Assembly: GCA_041392765.1 (NCBI GenBank) | Contig: JAWKLL010000005.1 | Span: 1-64,000 of the forward strand | Reading direction: 5' to 3' | DNA from: Lewinella sp041392765 | Lineage (GTDB): Bacteria > Bacteroidota > Bacteroidia > Chitinophagales > Saprospiraceae | DNA: 64,000 nucleotides | Shown: positions 20,801 through 28,272 of the stretch, piece after piece | Layout: every line of letters starts with the position of its first letter | Numbering within the stretch: position 1 is the stretch's first letter | Notes under the pieces: generated by a model | What the model saw: the letters and a program-made list of their open reading frames with translations, nothing else | The model's database searches: none | Told to the model about the DNA's origin: nothing | Position numbers and translations under genes: made by a program

Positions 20801-21216
20801 GTAGCCCATTTTCCGCGTAAGATCGTCCCAAATGTCCTTGTAACGCATGACGGTTTCCCTGCACTTGAGGTTGTAGTCGTCAACGGAGATGCTTTTGCCA
20901 ATATCGTCCTTGGTGATGCCCAATTCCTTTCTACGCTGAGTTCGATAGGAAGGCCGTGGGTATCCCATCCGCCTTTGCGATCCACCCGCTTGCCGAGCAG
21001 CGTATGGAATCGGCAAAACGTATCCTTAATCGTACGAGCCATCACGTGGTGGATGCCAGGTAGTCCATTCGCAGAAGGAGGGCCTTCAAAGAAAACATAG
21101 CTATTATCGGCATCGCGCTGATGAACGCTTTTCGCAAAAATGTCGGCTTCTTCCCAGAACTGAAGTATTTCTTGGTCTATGGCTGGTAAGTTGAGCTGTT
21201 TGTAGGTCTTATACAT
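17876..21216 (-). CDS. ileS: Isoleucyl-tRNA synthetase (type 2, eukaryote-like), one frame break
   Basis: About 1113 codons. It attaches isoleucine to tRNA-Ile. The class I signatures are present: the HIGH-type motif in NGLPGIHHVMART near residue 55, GWDTHGLPIELSVE, the CP1 editing domain (TTPWTLPSNTALAVG), and KMSKR in NGQKMSKRLGNGVDPF. The sequence follows the IleRS2 subtype, which lacks the C-terminal zinc finger of IleRS1 and is often more mupirocin-tolerant (family knowledge). One base is missing near 20925, within a GGAATTGGG run; the frame is otherwise continuous for over 1000 codons, so it is almost certainly a sequence error. A promoter, isoleucine-rich leader peptide and terminator precede it and suggest attenuation control. 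Confidence 0.93.
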
Positions 21217-21253
21217 CGTGTAAGATTAAAAAAGGCAAAAGTTGCGCAAATAT

Positions 21254-21291
21254 AAAAAGCTCCGGCAGAAGACAATCTGTCGGAGCTTTTT
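21254..21291 (-). terminator. Attenuator terminator upstream of ileS
   Basis: On the minus strand a 15-base arm (21277-21291, AAAAAGCTCCGACAG) pairs with 21254-21268 (CTGCCGGAGCTTTTT) around an 8-base loop, followed by T-rich sequence. It lies between the leader peptide stop (21312) and the ileS start (21216), so it can stop transcription before ileS. It could also act as the end of the rnf operon. Confidence 0.8.
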
Positions 21292-21307
21292 ATCTACTAT
21301 AAAACCA

Positions 21308-21317
21308 GCTACTACAG
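21308..21317 (-). promoter_or_regulatory. Candidate antiterminator arm of the ileS attenuator
   Basis: CTGTAGTAGC on the minus strand can pair with the 5' arm of the terminator (GCTCCGACAG) at 8 of 10 positions. It contains the leader peptide stop codon TAG (21312-21314), so a ribosome that reaches the stop would cover it, while one stalled on the Ile codons would leave it free. Confidence 0.55.
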
Positions 21318-21374
21318 ACCGCCCAGCGAACTGCTAATTATAATGCTGATAATTATGGTAGTATTTACTTGCAT
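21312..21374 (-). CDS. ileL: Isoleucine-rich leader peptide of ileS (20 residues)
   Basis: The open frame from ATG at 21372-21374 to TAG at 21312-21314 reads MQVNTTIIISIIISSSLGGL: six isoleucines within seven codons, using ATA, ATT and ATC. The start lies four bases after a TACCTTTG -7 element, so the message is nearly leaderless. It is followed by an antiterminator-like segment and a terminator before ileS. The sensible role is to sense charged tRNA-Ile: shortage stalls the ribosome on the Ile run and allows read-through. The rnfB-side open frame happens to be in phase and runs into this peptide, but the promoter between them and the peptide content argue that this is a separate leader. The gene symbol is a proposal. 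Confidence 0.7.
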   Translation of the reverse strand: MQVNTTIIISIIISSSLGGL

Positions 21375-21378
21375 GGTG

Positions 21379-21409
21379 CAAAGGTAATATCTAATGTGGA
21401 GTCTTGCAA
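21379..21409 (-). promoter_or_regulatory. Bacteroidota-type promoter for the ileS leader
   Basis: On the minus strand TTG (21407-21409), 20 bases, then TACCTTTG (21379-21386) matches the -33/-7 consensus TTTG/TAnnTTTG of the primary sigma factor of Bacteroidota. The leader ATG begins at 21374. Confidence 0.65.
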
Positions 21410-21489
21410 GTTTATAGCACAACAAAAGATGATGAATAGACGCAATGGGTAAAGGAGAACTGTTTTGAAAAACACATCCTATCCAGTCC

Positions 21490-22349
21490 CTACGAATACC
21501 CTTCCCCCGCGAGCCTTTGCGTACGATCTCCCGTGCTTCTTTGCCTTTTAGGATGCCTTCGTTATCGTCGAGCCAGACGATGGCACCCGTCAGGCAGCGT
21601 TGTATGGGGTTCATGGTGCGGTGATTTTTATTGTAATCCACTACAGGTAGGTTGTGAACCATTGTTATCACGCCTTCTGAATCCATGGCGCATTTACCAC
21701 AAGCGGTGCAGGCTACCAGACATTCTTCTAATATGTCATCGCCTTGTTCCAAGTTTTTGCAGTTCACCCAAAGGCGGTTGCTGATGGGTTGCAGCGAAAA
21801 CAGCCCCTTGGGGCAAGCTTCCACACAATCGCCGCAAGCGGTACATTTATCAACGTCCACAACAGGCAAGCCATGCGAATTCATGGTAATGGCATCAAAA
21901 TCGCAGACTACGGCACAATCGCCAAACCCCAAACAACCCCAAAAACAGCCTTTCCCACCCCCGACACTAGTGCGGATGCCCGACAAGAAGCCAAACCTTG
22001 ATACGCCGCTTTATTGATAGCCACATTGGTGCCGCCACCGCAAGCCAAACGGGCTACCCTTTTTCCTCCGCCCCCAAGCCTACTCCTAAATATTCAGCAA
22101 TACGCGACCTGCCATCGTCGGTACTGACGGTGCATTTGCCGGGCAGCGCATTACCCCCACCAACGCTTCCGCAAACGGGCGGCATCCTGTAAAGCCACAG
22201 GCACCGCAATTGGCATGGGGCAGCATTTCCTCCACCTTGTCAATGCGAGGGTCTTCATACACAAACAGCTTTTGGTTGGCTACCATTAACATAATAGCCA
22301 GTACCAAGGTCAGGCTGCCTAATGCAATGAGTGCGGTCAGGATGGTCAT
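21490..22349 (-). CDS. rnfB: Rnf electron transport complex subunit B, frame broken
   Basis: RnfB is the iron-sulfur entry subunit that takes electrons from reduced ferredoxin. The N-terminus is a membrane helix (ILTALIALGSLTLVLAIMLMV) followed by the CGACGFTGC-type cluster (ANCGACGFTGCRPFAEAL...RCP). After frame changes between about 22100 and 21985 come GKGCFWGCLGFGDCAVVCDF, CTACGDCVEACPKGLF and CTACGKCAMDSEGVI, i.e. several 4Fe-4S ferredoxin motifs. The true end is uncertain: in one shifted frame the stop is at 21490, whereas the frame carrying the ferredoxin motifs stays open to 21312 through the ileS leader. It is the last gene of the operon and is separated from the reductase gene by a MITE. 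Confidence 0.8.
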
Positions 22350-22379
22350 AGTCGGGGAGTTGGAAGTTTTTTAATAAAT

Positions 22380-22541
22380 GTAACTACATAGGTAGTGCGC
22401 TTTCGAGCTAAAAAAAGAAGATTTTTTCGACTGACAAAGCTCATTCAAGGAGTCATAGCAGCGCTATGGCGACGAGAATAGCTGCCGTCAGGCGGAAAAA
22501 GGGTTTTTTTAGCCGGAATTTGGTACTACCTAAGTAGTTAC
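22380..22541. mobile_element. IS66-like MITE, copy 1 (162 bp)
   Basis: Ends are GTAACTACATAGGTAGT and its inverse with one mismatch over 17 bp. Perfect 8-bp direct repeats TAATAAAT flank it (22372-22379 and 22542-22549). GTAA ends with 8-bp duplications are the hallmarks of IS66-family transposons; the assignment is inference. The insertion lies exactly at the stop codon of the ferredoxin reductase gene. A diverged copy is near 39547. Confidence 0.75.
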
Positions 22542-23395
22542 TAATAAATAATCTCCGCCCACTTATCGCCAGCCATCAATTCAGCTTTGCGGGTGGCCCA
22601 TTTTTCCTCCGACCCCATGATGCGGGCAAAAGATTTATCCAAAACAGTCCTGATTTTTTCATACCCAGCCACATAAATGTAGGTATTGTTTTGCCGCAGC
22701 ATGTCAACTATCTCCGCTGCTCGCTGAGCAATCGCCTCATCTAGTGCAATGGGGTCGTTCATGTGCGGGCGAGGGCTGATGGCGCTGAACGCTTCAAAGG
22801 TAGCCTCGTCGTAGTAGTTGGTCAGGTCGCCGTCCTTGTCGTTGAGGTACAGCAACTCCAAGCCACTGCGCGCCCCGTAAAACAGGCGTACCTTGCCCTG
22901 CCATCCCCCCACGTTTTGGTAGAGGTGCTTAATGAAAGCCCGGAAAGGCGCAATACCCGTACCCATTCCAACGAGGATAAGATTGGAAGTTTTATCCTCT
23001 GGAACAATGAATGGCAGCTTATGCGGCCCTGTGATGGTAATGGTATCGCCTTCTTGTCTATCGCAAAGGTAGTTGGATGCGATTCCGTTGTACAGCTCCC
23101 CATTAAAATCATCTACATAGTCGCAGCGTTTCACCAACATAGTAATGACAGGATGCCCGTCTTGTTGGGCAGGTAGGTCGGCTACACTGTACAGTCGATG
23201 GTGGGTAGTTTGGCCAAATTCCCCTTTGTGAGCTACCAGCACCCCAAAACTCTGATCCACCTTGCAGTGGAAAGCGGGATCTGCTTTTAGTTGCAGTTCG
23301 CGCACCTCCTCCGTGCCTTCAGGGGTGAGCCGTTTGCTGCTGAGTACGGTGGCGCTGTAGCGCTTGGTAGTGTCCAAATCTGATAAATGTGCCAT
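22541..23395 (-). CDS. Plant-type ferredoxin-NAD(P)+ reductase
   Basis: 284 residues from ATG 23395 (MAHLSDLDTTKRY), chosen over an upstream start at 23440 that adds an atypical Cys/Tyr-rich extension. FAD-binding HRLYSVA near residue 70, the pyrophosphate motif GMGTGIAPFRAF, the NAD(P) region YGARSGLELLY and a C-terminal VAGYEKI...WAEIIY with terminal aromatic tyrosine define a plant-type FNR. It exchanges electrons between ferredoxin and NAD(P)H. Its position inside the rnf operon, downstream of a pyruvate:ferredoxin oxidoreductase, suggests a direct alternative route from ferredoxin to NAD(P)H. The stop codon TAG lies at the junction with a MITE; the C-terminal Tyr is kept. Confidence 0.85.
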   Translation of the reverse strand: MAHLSDLDTTKRYSATVLSSKRLTPEGTEEVRELQLKADPAFHCKVDQSFGVLVAHKGEFGQTTHHRLYSVADLPAQQDGHPVITMLVKRCDYVDDFNGELYNGIASNYLCDRQEGDTITITGPHKLPFIVPEDKTSNLILVGMGTGIAPFRAFIKHLYQNVGGWQGKVRLFYGARSGLELLYLNDKDGDLTNYYDEATFEAFSAISPRPHMNDPIALDEAIAQRAAEIVDMLRQNNTYIYVAGYEKIRTVLDKSFARIMGSEEKWATRKAELMAGDKWAEIIY

Positions 23396-23454
23396 GCGTG
23401 TATCTTTAGAATAGTAGTAATTTTTTGAACATGTCGGCAATGTGCCAACATGTA

Positions 23455-23631
23455 TTATCTTCTTTTACAAGCCGTTGTACAACCGCAGTTGCCACAATCG
23501 CGCCTTTCCGCTAATACGTCGTCGTCGCTGATGTATTCTGTGAAGGATTTTTTCCACCACAGCTGCACCACAACCCACAGCAACGCAATAGAGACGATTC
23601 CAATAATGGCTACCAATAAGGAGTACAACAT
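23455..23631 (-). CDS. Small membrane protein with C-terminal cysteine cluster
   Basis: 58 residues from the ATG at 23631. One hydrophobic helix (LLVAIIGIVSIALLWVVVQL) is followed by KKSFTEYISDDDVLAE and a C-terminal DCGNCGCTTACKRR with four cysteines. I do not recognise a named family. The layout, one helix then a Cys cluster, resembles NqrM-like maturation factors that deliver iron to the membrane cluster of the related Na+-NQR complex; here this is inference from position between rnfA and the reductase. The longer frame beginning at 23706 overlaps rnfA and is unlikely. Confidence 0.6.
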   Translation of the reverse strand: MLYSLLVAIIGIVSIALLWVVVQLWWKKSFTEYISDDDVLAERRDCGNCGCTTACKRR

Positions 23632-23686
23632 GCCTGTATCGTTTGTGTCATACTGTCGTCTTTTCAACAGCACAACCGTTTGTTTA

Positions 23687-24271
23687 TCAACCACCCAACC
23701 CCGCAAAACCCATAAACGCCAGCGACAATATGCCGGCTATGAGCAAAGTCAGGGCGGTGCCTTTTACCACATTGGGCACGGGTGCCAGTTCCATGCGTTC
23801 CCTGATGCCCGCCATGAGGATAAGCGCCAGCGTGAATCCCACACCTGCCCCTAAGGCATAGATGAAGCTTTGCAAAAAGCCATATCCTTTATTCGTTTGG
23901 AACAACGCCACCGCCAAAATCGCACAATTCGTGGTAATCAGCGGCAGAAAGATGCCCAACGCCCGAAAAAGCGCCGGACTCATCTTCTTCACAAACATTT
24001 CTACCAACTGCACCGTGGACGCTATGACCACAATGTAGCTTATCAGTTGCAGAAATTCCGCATCAATGCGCGCCAGCAGTGCGTGTATGCCGTAGGCACT
24101 CATGGAAGCGATGAGCATCACAAAAGTCACAGCTCCCCCCATTTTGGTGGCCGTTCCCATCTTGCCGGAAACCCCCAAGAACGGGCAAATCCCCAAGAAG
24201 TAGGCCAGCACGAAGTTGTTCACCAAACTGGCATTGATAAATATGCTCCAAAGCGATGCGTCTGTCATCAT
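23687..24271 (-). CDS. rnfA: Rnf complex membrane subunit A
   Basis: 194 residues, intact. Six membrane helices; NNFVLAYFLGICPFLGVS near the N-terminus and TTNCAILAVALF in the middle are diagnostic of RnfA/NqrE. The cysteines in GICPF and TTNCA, together with the pair in RnfE, coordinate the intramembrane 2Fe-2S cluster that carries electrons across the bilayer (known from Rnf/Nqr structures). The start overlaps the rnfE stop by ATGA, showing translational coupling. Confidence 0.93.
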   Translation of the reverse strand: MMTDASLWSIFINASLVNNFVLAYFLGICPFLGVSGKMGTATKMGGAVTFVMLIASMSAYGIHALLARIDAEFLQLISYIVVIASTVQLVEMFVKKMSPALFRALGIFLPLITTNCAILAVALFQTNKGYGFLQSFIYALGAGVGFTLALILMAGIRERMELAPVPNVVKGTALTLLIAGILSLAFMGFAGLGG

Positions 24272-24916
24272 TTATCGGTTTTAGCCCGCTCCCGGCGAGC
24301 ATTGAATACCAACAACCAAGCCGCCAAGGTGAAAAAACCACCTGCTGGCAGTATCATCACAATCCACTCCTGAAAATTATCAGGCAACACGGGCAAGTTG
24401 AATAAACTGCCGTTGCCCAATATTTCCCGAACGGCACCCAAGCTCAGCAACCCCACAGTAAACCCTATTCCCATCCCCAAAGCATCCAACACACTCCGAC
24501 CCACTGTATTTTTTGAGGCAAAAGCCTCCGCTCGACTCAATATCAGACAGTTCACCACAATTAGGGAGATAAACGCCCCAAGGCTTTGTGCAACTCCACG
24601 CTGATGGCCTGAATCGCGTAGTCCACCATAGTCACAAAGGTGGCAATGATGAGAATGTAGGACGCTATGCGCACCTGCTTGGGTATAAAATGCCGCAGAG
24701 AAGACACCAGCACATTGGACATAAGCAGCACGAAAGTCGTTGCCAACCCCATCGCCACCGCATTTATAGCGGAGTTCGTCACCGCCAAGGTGGGGCACAT
24801 CCCCAATACTTGCACGAAGACAGGATTCTCCCGCCATAGTCCCCGCAGGAAAGTATCGGCGGAAGGGCTGCTCTCCAACTGTTTCCAAAACTCGGTTCTG
24901 TGGTTTTGCTGCTCAT
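24268..24916 (-). CDS. rnfE: Rnf complex membrane subunit E, frame broken
   Basis: About 215 codons from ATG 24916 (MSSKTTEPSFG). Motifs: ENPVFVQVLGMCPTLAVTNSAINA and, after the second frame change, VVNCLILSRAEAFASKN, which are RnfE/NqrD signatures. Together with RnfA it forms the symmetric membrane pair holding the buried iron-sulfur cluster. Frame changes near 24870 and 24575. Overlaps rnfA by four bases. Confidence 0.85.
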
Positions 24917-24917
24917 G

Positions 24918-25589
24918 TTATTCCTGTTCAAAATCTGCTTTGTGTTGGTATAGGATGGGTACCACTCCGCTGTGCTTTGGCTTATCATATTGCCGATGGC
25001 ACGCGAGGAAATGGTAGCCCCCGTGATGCAATCTACCTGCCAAAGCGAGGTTTTTGTGCCGTTTTTCACAGGCTCTACTATATTTTTCAAGCGATTCCCG
25101 CCCTCGTCCAACGATACATCCAAGGCTTTGAAGTTAGCCTTATAGGCATCGTCCTTCTCCACCTTATCCCCCAATCCCGGCGTTTCCTTGCTTTCCAGCA
25201 CGTACATGCCTACCACTGCCTGCTGACTCATATCATACCCGTACAGCACCCGAATCACATCCGCGTAACCTTGGCCGCTAGCAGGTATAGCTATCCCTTG
25301 CAGCGTTCCCTCCTCGCCGTATCCGGCATATACCACATATCCAGTTGCGGCACCTTGCAAGGTTCAAACCCTTTCCGGCCTCATACACAAACGCCTGCGT
25401 ACGCACCGTACCCGGTATCACCTTGAAAATAGCCTTCTCCAACGCCGCCGCACGCAGCCGTTGCACCCGTGGCAGCGTGCCTTCATACGACAGCACGATC
25501 AGTAAGGCGCATATCACTCCTATACCTACCATCGCTTGCAGCATTTTCAAGCTGCCTCCTTTTTCTTCTTGTGTCGTTGTCGTATCCAT
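24918..25589 (-). CDS. rnfG: Rnf complex FMN-binding subunit G, frame broken
   Basis: About 220 codons. One N-terminal membrane helix (LQAMVGIGVICALLIVLS), then a periplasmic FMN-binding domain: SGQGYADVIRVLYGYDMS, ESKETPGLGDKV, and DCITGATISSRAIG, where the Thr of TGATIS is the expected covalent FMN site (added by ApbE). Frame changes near 25355 and near the C-terminus around 24925. The stop is assigned at TAA 24918-24920, one base before the rnfE ATG. Confidence 0.85.
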
Positions 25590-25602
25590 TTTATTGTTTT
25601 GG

Positions 25603-25667
25603 GCGTGCCTGTGGCATAAACCTTGCTATTCCACAGGGTCGCTACGCTACGGGCTAACGGCTTAGCT
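25603..25667 (+). repeat. Dispersed GC-rich hairpin repeat (short copy)
   Basis: GCGTGCCTGTGG, loop, CCACAGGGTCG, then GGGCTAACGGC. Same order as the longer copies near 4640 and 16597. It abuts a MITE in the gap between rnfG and rnfD. Confidence 0.5.
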
Positions 25668-25803
25668 AGGTATCTAAATTTTCTCAGTTGAGCGAAAGTG
25701 ACAAATTTTGTTGACCAGGCCAAGTAGTCGGCGGAGCATCGGCGAGCATTTCTGCAGGACAGGGCATAATTGTCACTTTCAATTAAGATTTAGACATACT
25801 CTA
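25666..25803. mobile_element. IS5/IS1031-like MITE, copy 2 (about 138 bp)
   Basis: The right end TTTAGACATACTCT is intact; the left end (GGTATCTAAATTTT) is diverged. Inverting it gives a sequence homologous over its length to the copy at 55329-55493, including AAGTGACAA near one end, GAAATGCTCGCCG in the middle and TCACTTTCGCTCAA near the other. It interrupts the rnf operon between rnfD and rnfG. Confidence 0.65.
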
Positions 25804-25847
25804 AAACACTGGTCTGGCCTCCTTTCGTCGGCCACCCTTCGCATCGC

Positions 25848-26922
25848 TCACGCATGATGCCGCATGGGCTTTTTAGCATTCATATCATCCATCAACACAA
25901 TGCGCAAACTCATTTTTTTGCGTGCCATATACCGTGGCCGCAACATATTATCCAAGTGGGGTGCCAAGGCATTCGCCAGCAGAATGGCATACATCACACC
26001 ATCCGGCAAACCACCCCACAACCGTATCACCACAATCAACACCCCAATAAAAATACCGTATATCCACACCCCTTTTGGGGTCACAGGTGCCCTACCATAT
26101 CGGTAGCCATGAAAACAGCTCCCAATATCAGCCCACCCGACAATAGCATAAACAAGGGCGTTGGATAGGCAGTAGGGTCAACGGCGTACAGCACCCCGCT
26201 CAGCACGGCCACCGTCAGCAGGATAGCAATGGGAATCCGCCAATCCAGCATTTTCCTGATAGCCAAATACAATCCTCCTAGCAAAATCAGTACGGCGTAG
26301 GTTTCCCCGTCGAACCACTCACGATTCCCAAGGCTAAATCCGTGGTATCGGTGGGTATTTTGTCAAATTTAAACAACGCCAACGGGGTGGCACCGCTAAA
26401 TCCATCTATCACATCCACGGCGGGTTCCATAAAAGGAAAAGCAAAAGTACCCGCTGCCACCGTGGTAAACCTGTCTGGCAAAAAGACAGGAAACCAAGTA
26501 GTAATCGCCACCGGAAAGGCGGCCTGTAAAACGGCTCTGCCCACCAACGCCGGATTGAAGATATTATAGCCCAATCCCCCGAAGATGTATTTGCCCAAAG
26601 CGATGGATAGCACTCCTCCTACAAAACCCATCCACATAGGAAAATTGGGTGGCAACGTCAGCCCTAACAGTAGCCCCGTAATGACCGCCGATCCGTCCGA
26701 AACCGTACTGGCTTGGCCTGCCCGTTTGCACAAATAGTGCTCTGTCAGCACGGCCGCAGAGGTCGTACTCAGCATGACCATCAACGCGCTCAACCCAAAA
26801 GAGTAAATGGCAAACAACACCACCGGCAACATGGCATACACCACGTTCAGCATGATGGTATCCGTGCTGATGCCCCTTTTGATGTGGGGTGATGTGCGTA
26901 TTTGTAGTGTTTTTTGCAACAT
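25848..26922 (-). CDS. rnfD: Rnf complex membrane subunit D, frame broken
   Basis: About 358 codons from ATG 26922 (MLQKTLQIRTSPH). Multiple membrane helices; PNFPMWMGFVGGVLSIALGK and GGLGYNIFNPALVGRA are typical of RnfD/NqrB, and DGFSGATPLAL carries the Thr expected to hold covalent FMN. The C-terminal part (YPTPLFMLLSGGLILGAVFM, MATDMV, then PKGVWIYGIFIGVLIVVIR) follows in two shifted frames, with changes near 26285 and 26090. The start is two bases after the rnfC stop. Confidence 0.87.
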
Positions 26923-26923
26923 A

Positions 26924-28257
26924 TTATTGGCTAGCAGCTTTTCGTTTTCGTACCATATTTTTTGACATACGGAAATACTGCACCAATGGAATATTGGAGG
27001 GGCACACATACGAGCACGCGCCGCACTCAAAACAATCCATCAGGTTATATTCTTCTGCCATCAGGTCATACGCCTCATTTTTGGCTAATAGCCCCAATTG
27101 CAGGGCATCAACGACAGCGGGCAAGCTTCCACAAGCACCGCAGCGTATGCACGGGTATGTTTTTGAGCTTTGGGTATCTCAATTTCCGTAAATACCACTA
27201 TGCCAGAGGTTCCTTTGGTAATGGAAATATCCAAGTTGGACACGGATACCCCCATCATAGGTACCCAAGAAAACCTCGCTGATTTGGCCAGAAACGCCGA
27301 CTTGCTCCAAAGCAAACCGCAACGGTGTACCGATAGGAATGAGGTAGTTGCCCTTCTTGGCCACCCCTGGCCCACTAATAGTGACCACGCGCTCCTGAAT
27401 GCCGCGTCCGTGTGGTAGCAAGCGCCCAATTTCTGCCACCGTAGCGATGTTCACGGTCACTACCCCCGTAGCTATGGGCAACCCTCCGGAAGGTACTTCT
27501 TTGCCTAATACCGCCGTGATGAGCATTTTTCTGAGCCTTGTGGGTATTTCACGGGCACTACTTTCACACTCACCGGCAAATCGGCAGGTAGGTGTTGCTG
27601 CAGATGGTCGGCAGCATCCTGTTTATTAGCTTCAATGCCGATGATGCAACGCTTTGCCCCAGTAGCCTTGAGCAGGTAGCGGATCCCCATATAGATATCG
27701 TCGGCCTGTTCCAACATGACGCGGTGGTCGGTGGTCAGGTAAGGCTCACATTCTATGCCGTTCAGCAGCAACACTTCACACTGGCTGCCATCGGGCACTT
27801 TCAGCTTTACGTGGGTAGGAAAGGCGGCACCCCCTAGCCCCACAATACCAGCCTCCTGTATGGCTTTCAGAATAGCCTCTGGCGAGGCATCCAATGTGGT
27901 AGGTTTCCCTTCCATCACTTCCTGCCCCGATGCGGGGAATACTTCCAAATAAATACCCTCCGACATTTTCCCTGTAATAGTGGGTACGTTGCCAATCTTG
28001 CGCACCAGACCAGATGCAGGAGCATGCAGCGGCACCGACATATATCCAGCCGCCTTCGCTAATAACTGACCACGTACCACCTCCTGCCCTTCCCGCACTA
28101 TGACCTCCGAAGGAGCGCCCAAATGCTGAGCCGTAGGCAACATAATCAGTGGAGCAAACGGAAACTGCCGAATGGGCAGCCCGTTTGTCTCCGCCTTGTG
28201 TTCAGGAGGATGTATGCCGTTTTTGAACGTATTTTTATGGAAATTGAAAATGCTCAT
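26924..28257 (-). CDS. rnfC: Rnf complex subunit C, frame broken
   Basis: About 444 codons. RnfC is the peripheral subunit that binds NADH and FMN and holds two 4Fe-4S clusters. Seen: the N-terminal hybrid domain (HLGAPSEVIVREGQEV), the GIVGLGGAAFPTHVKL flavin/NADH loop, LLNGIECEPYLTTDHRVM, then VVTVNIATVAEIGRLL, GPMMGVSVS, and the cluster motifs CIRCGACVEACPLSLMP and CFECGACSYVCPSNIPLV. Frame changes near 27520, 27270 and 27130. The start is 15 bp after the PFOR stop, implying one transcript. Confidence 0.88.
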
Positions 28258-28272
28258 GCTGCCCCCTTCAGG

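Noticed and set aside
20900..20950. Programmed frameshift in ileS
   Set aside because: A one-base loss in a purine/homopolymer run of a housekeeping gene, in a window full of similar breaks, is better explained as an error.
21312..21986. RnfB reading frame extended to 21312
   Set aside because: The frame stays open through the ileS promoter and leader peptide, but the last 60 residues do not look like RnfB and the Ile-rich tail fits a leader peptide; I treat the overlap in phase as coincidence, though translation through it cannot be excluded.
23455..23706. 83-codon start for the small Cys protein
   Set aside because: It would overlap rnfA and begin with a non-membrane segment; the ATG at 23631 starts directly at the helix.
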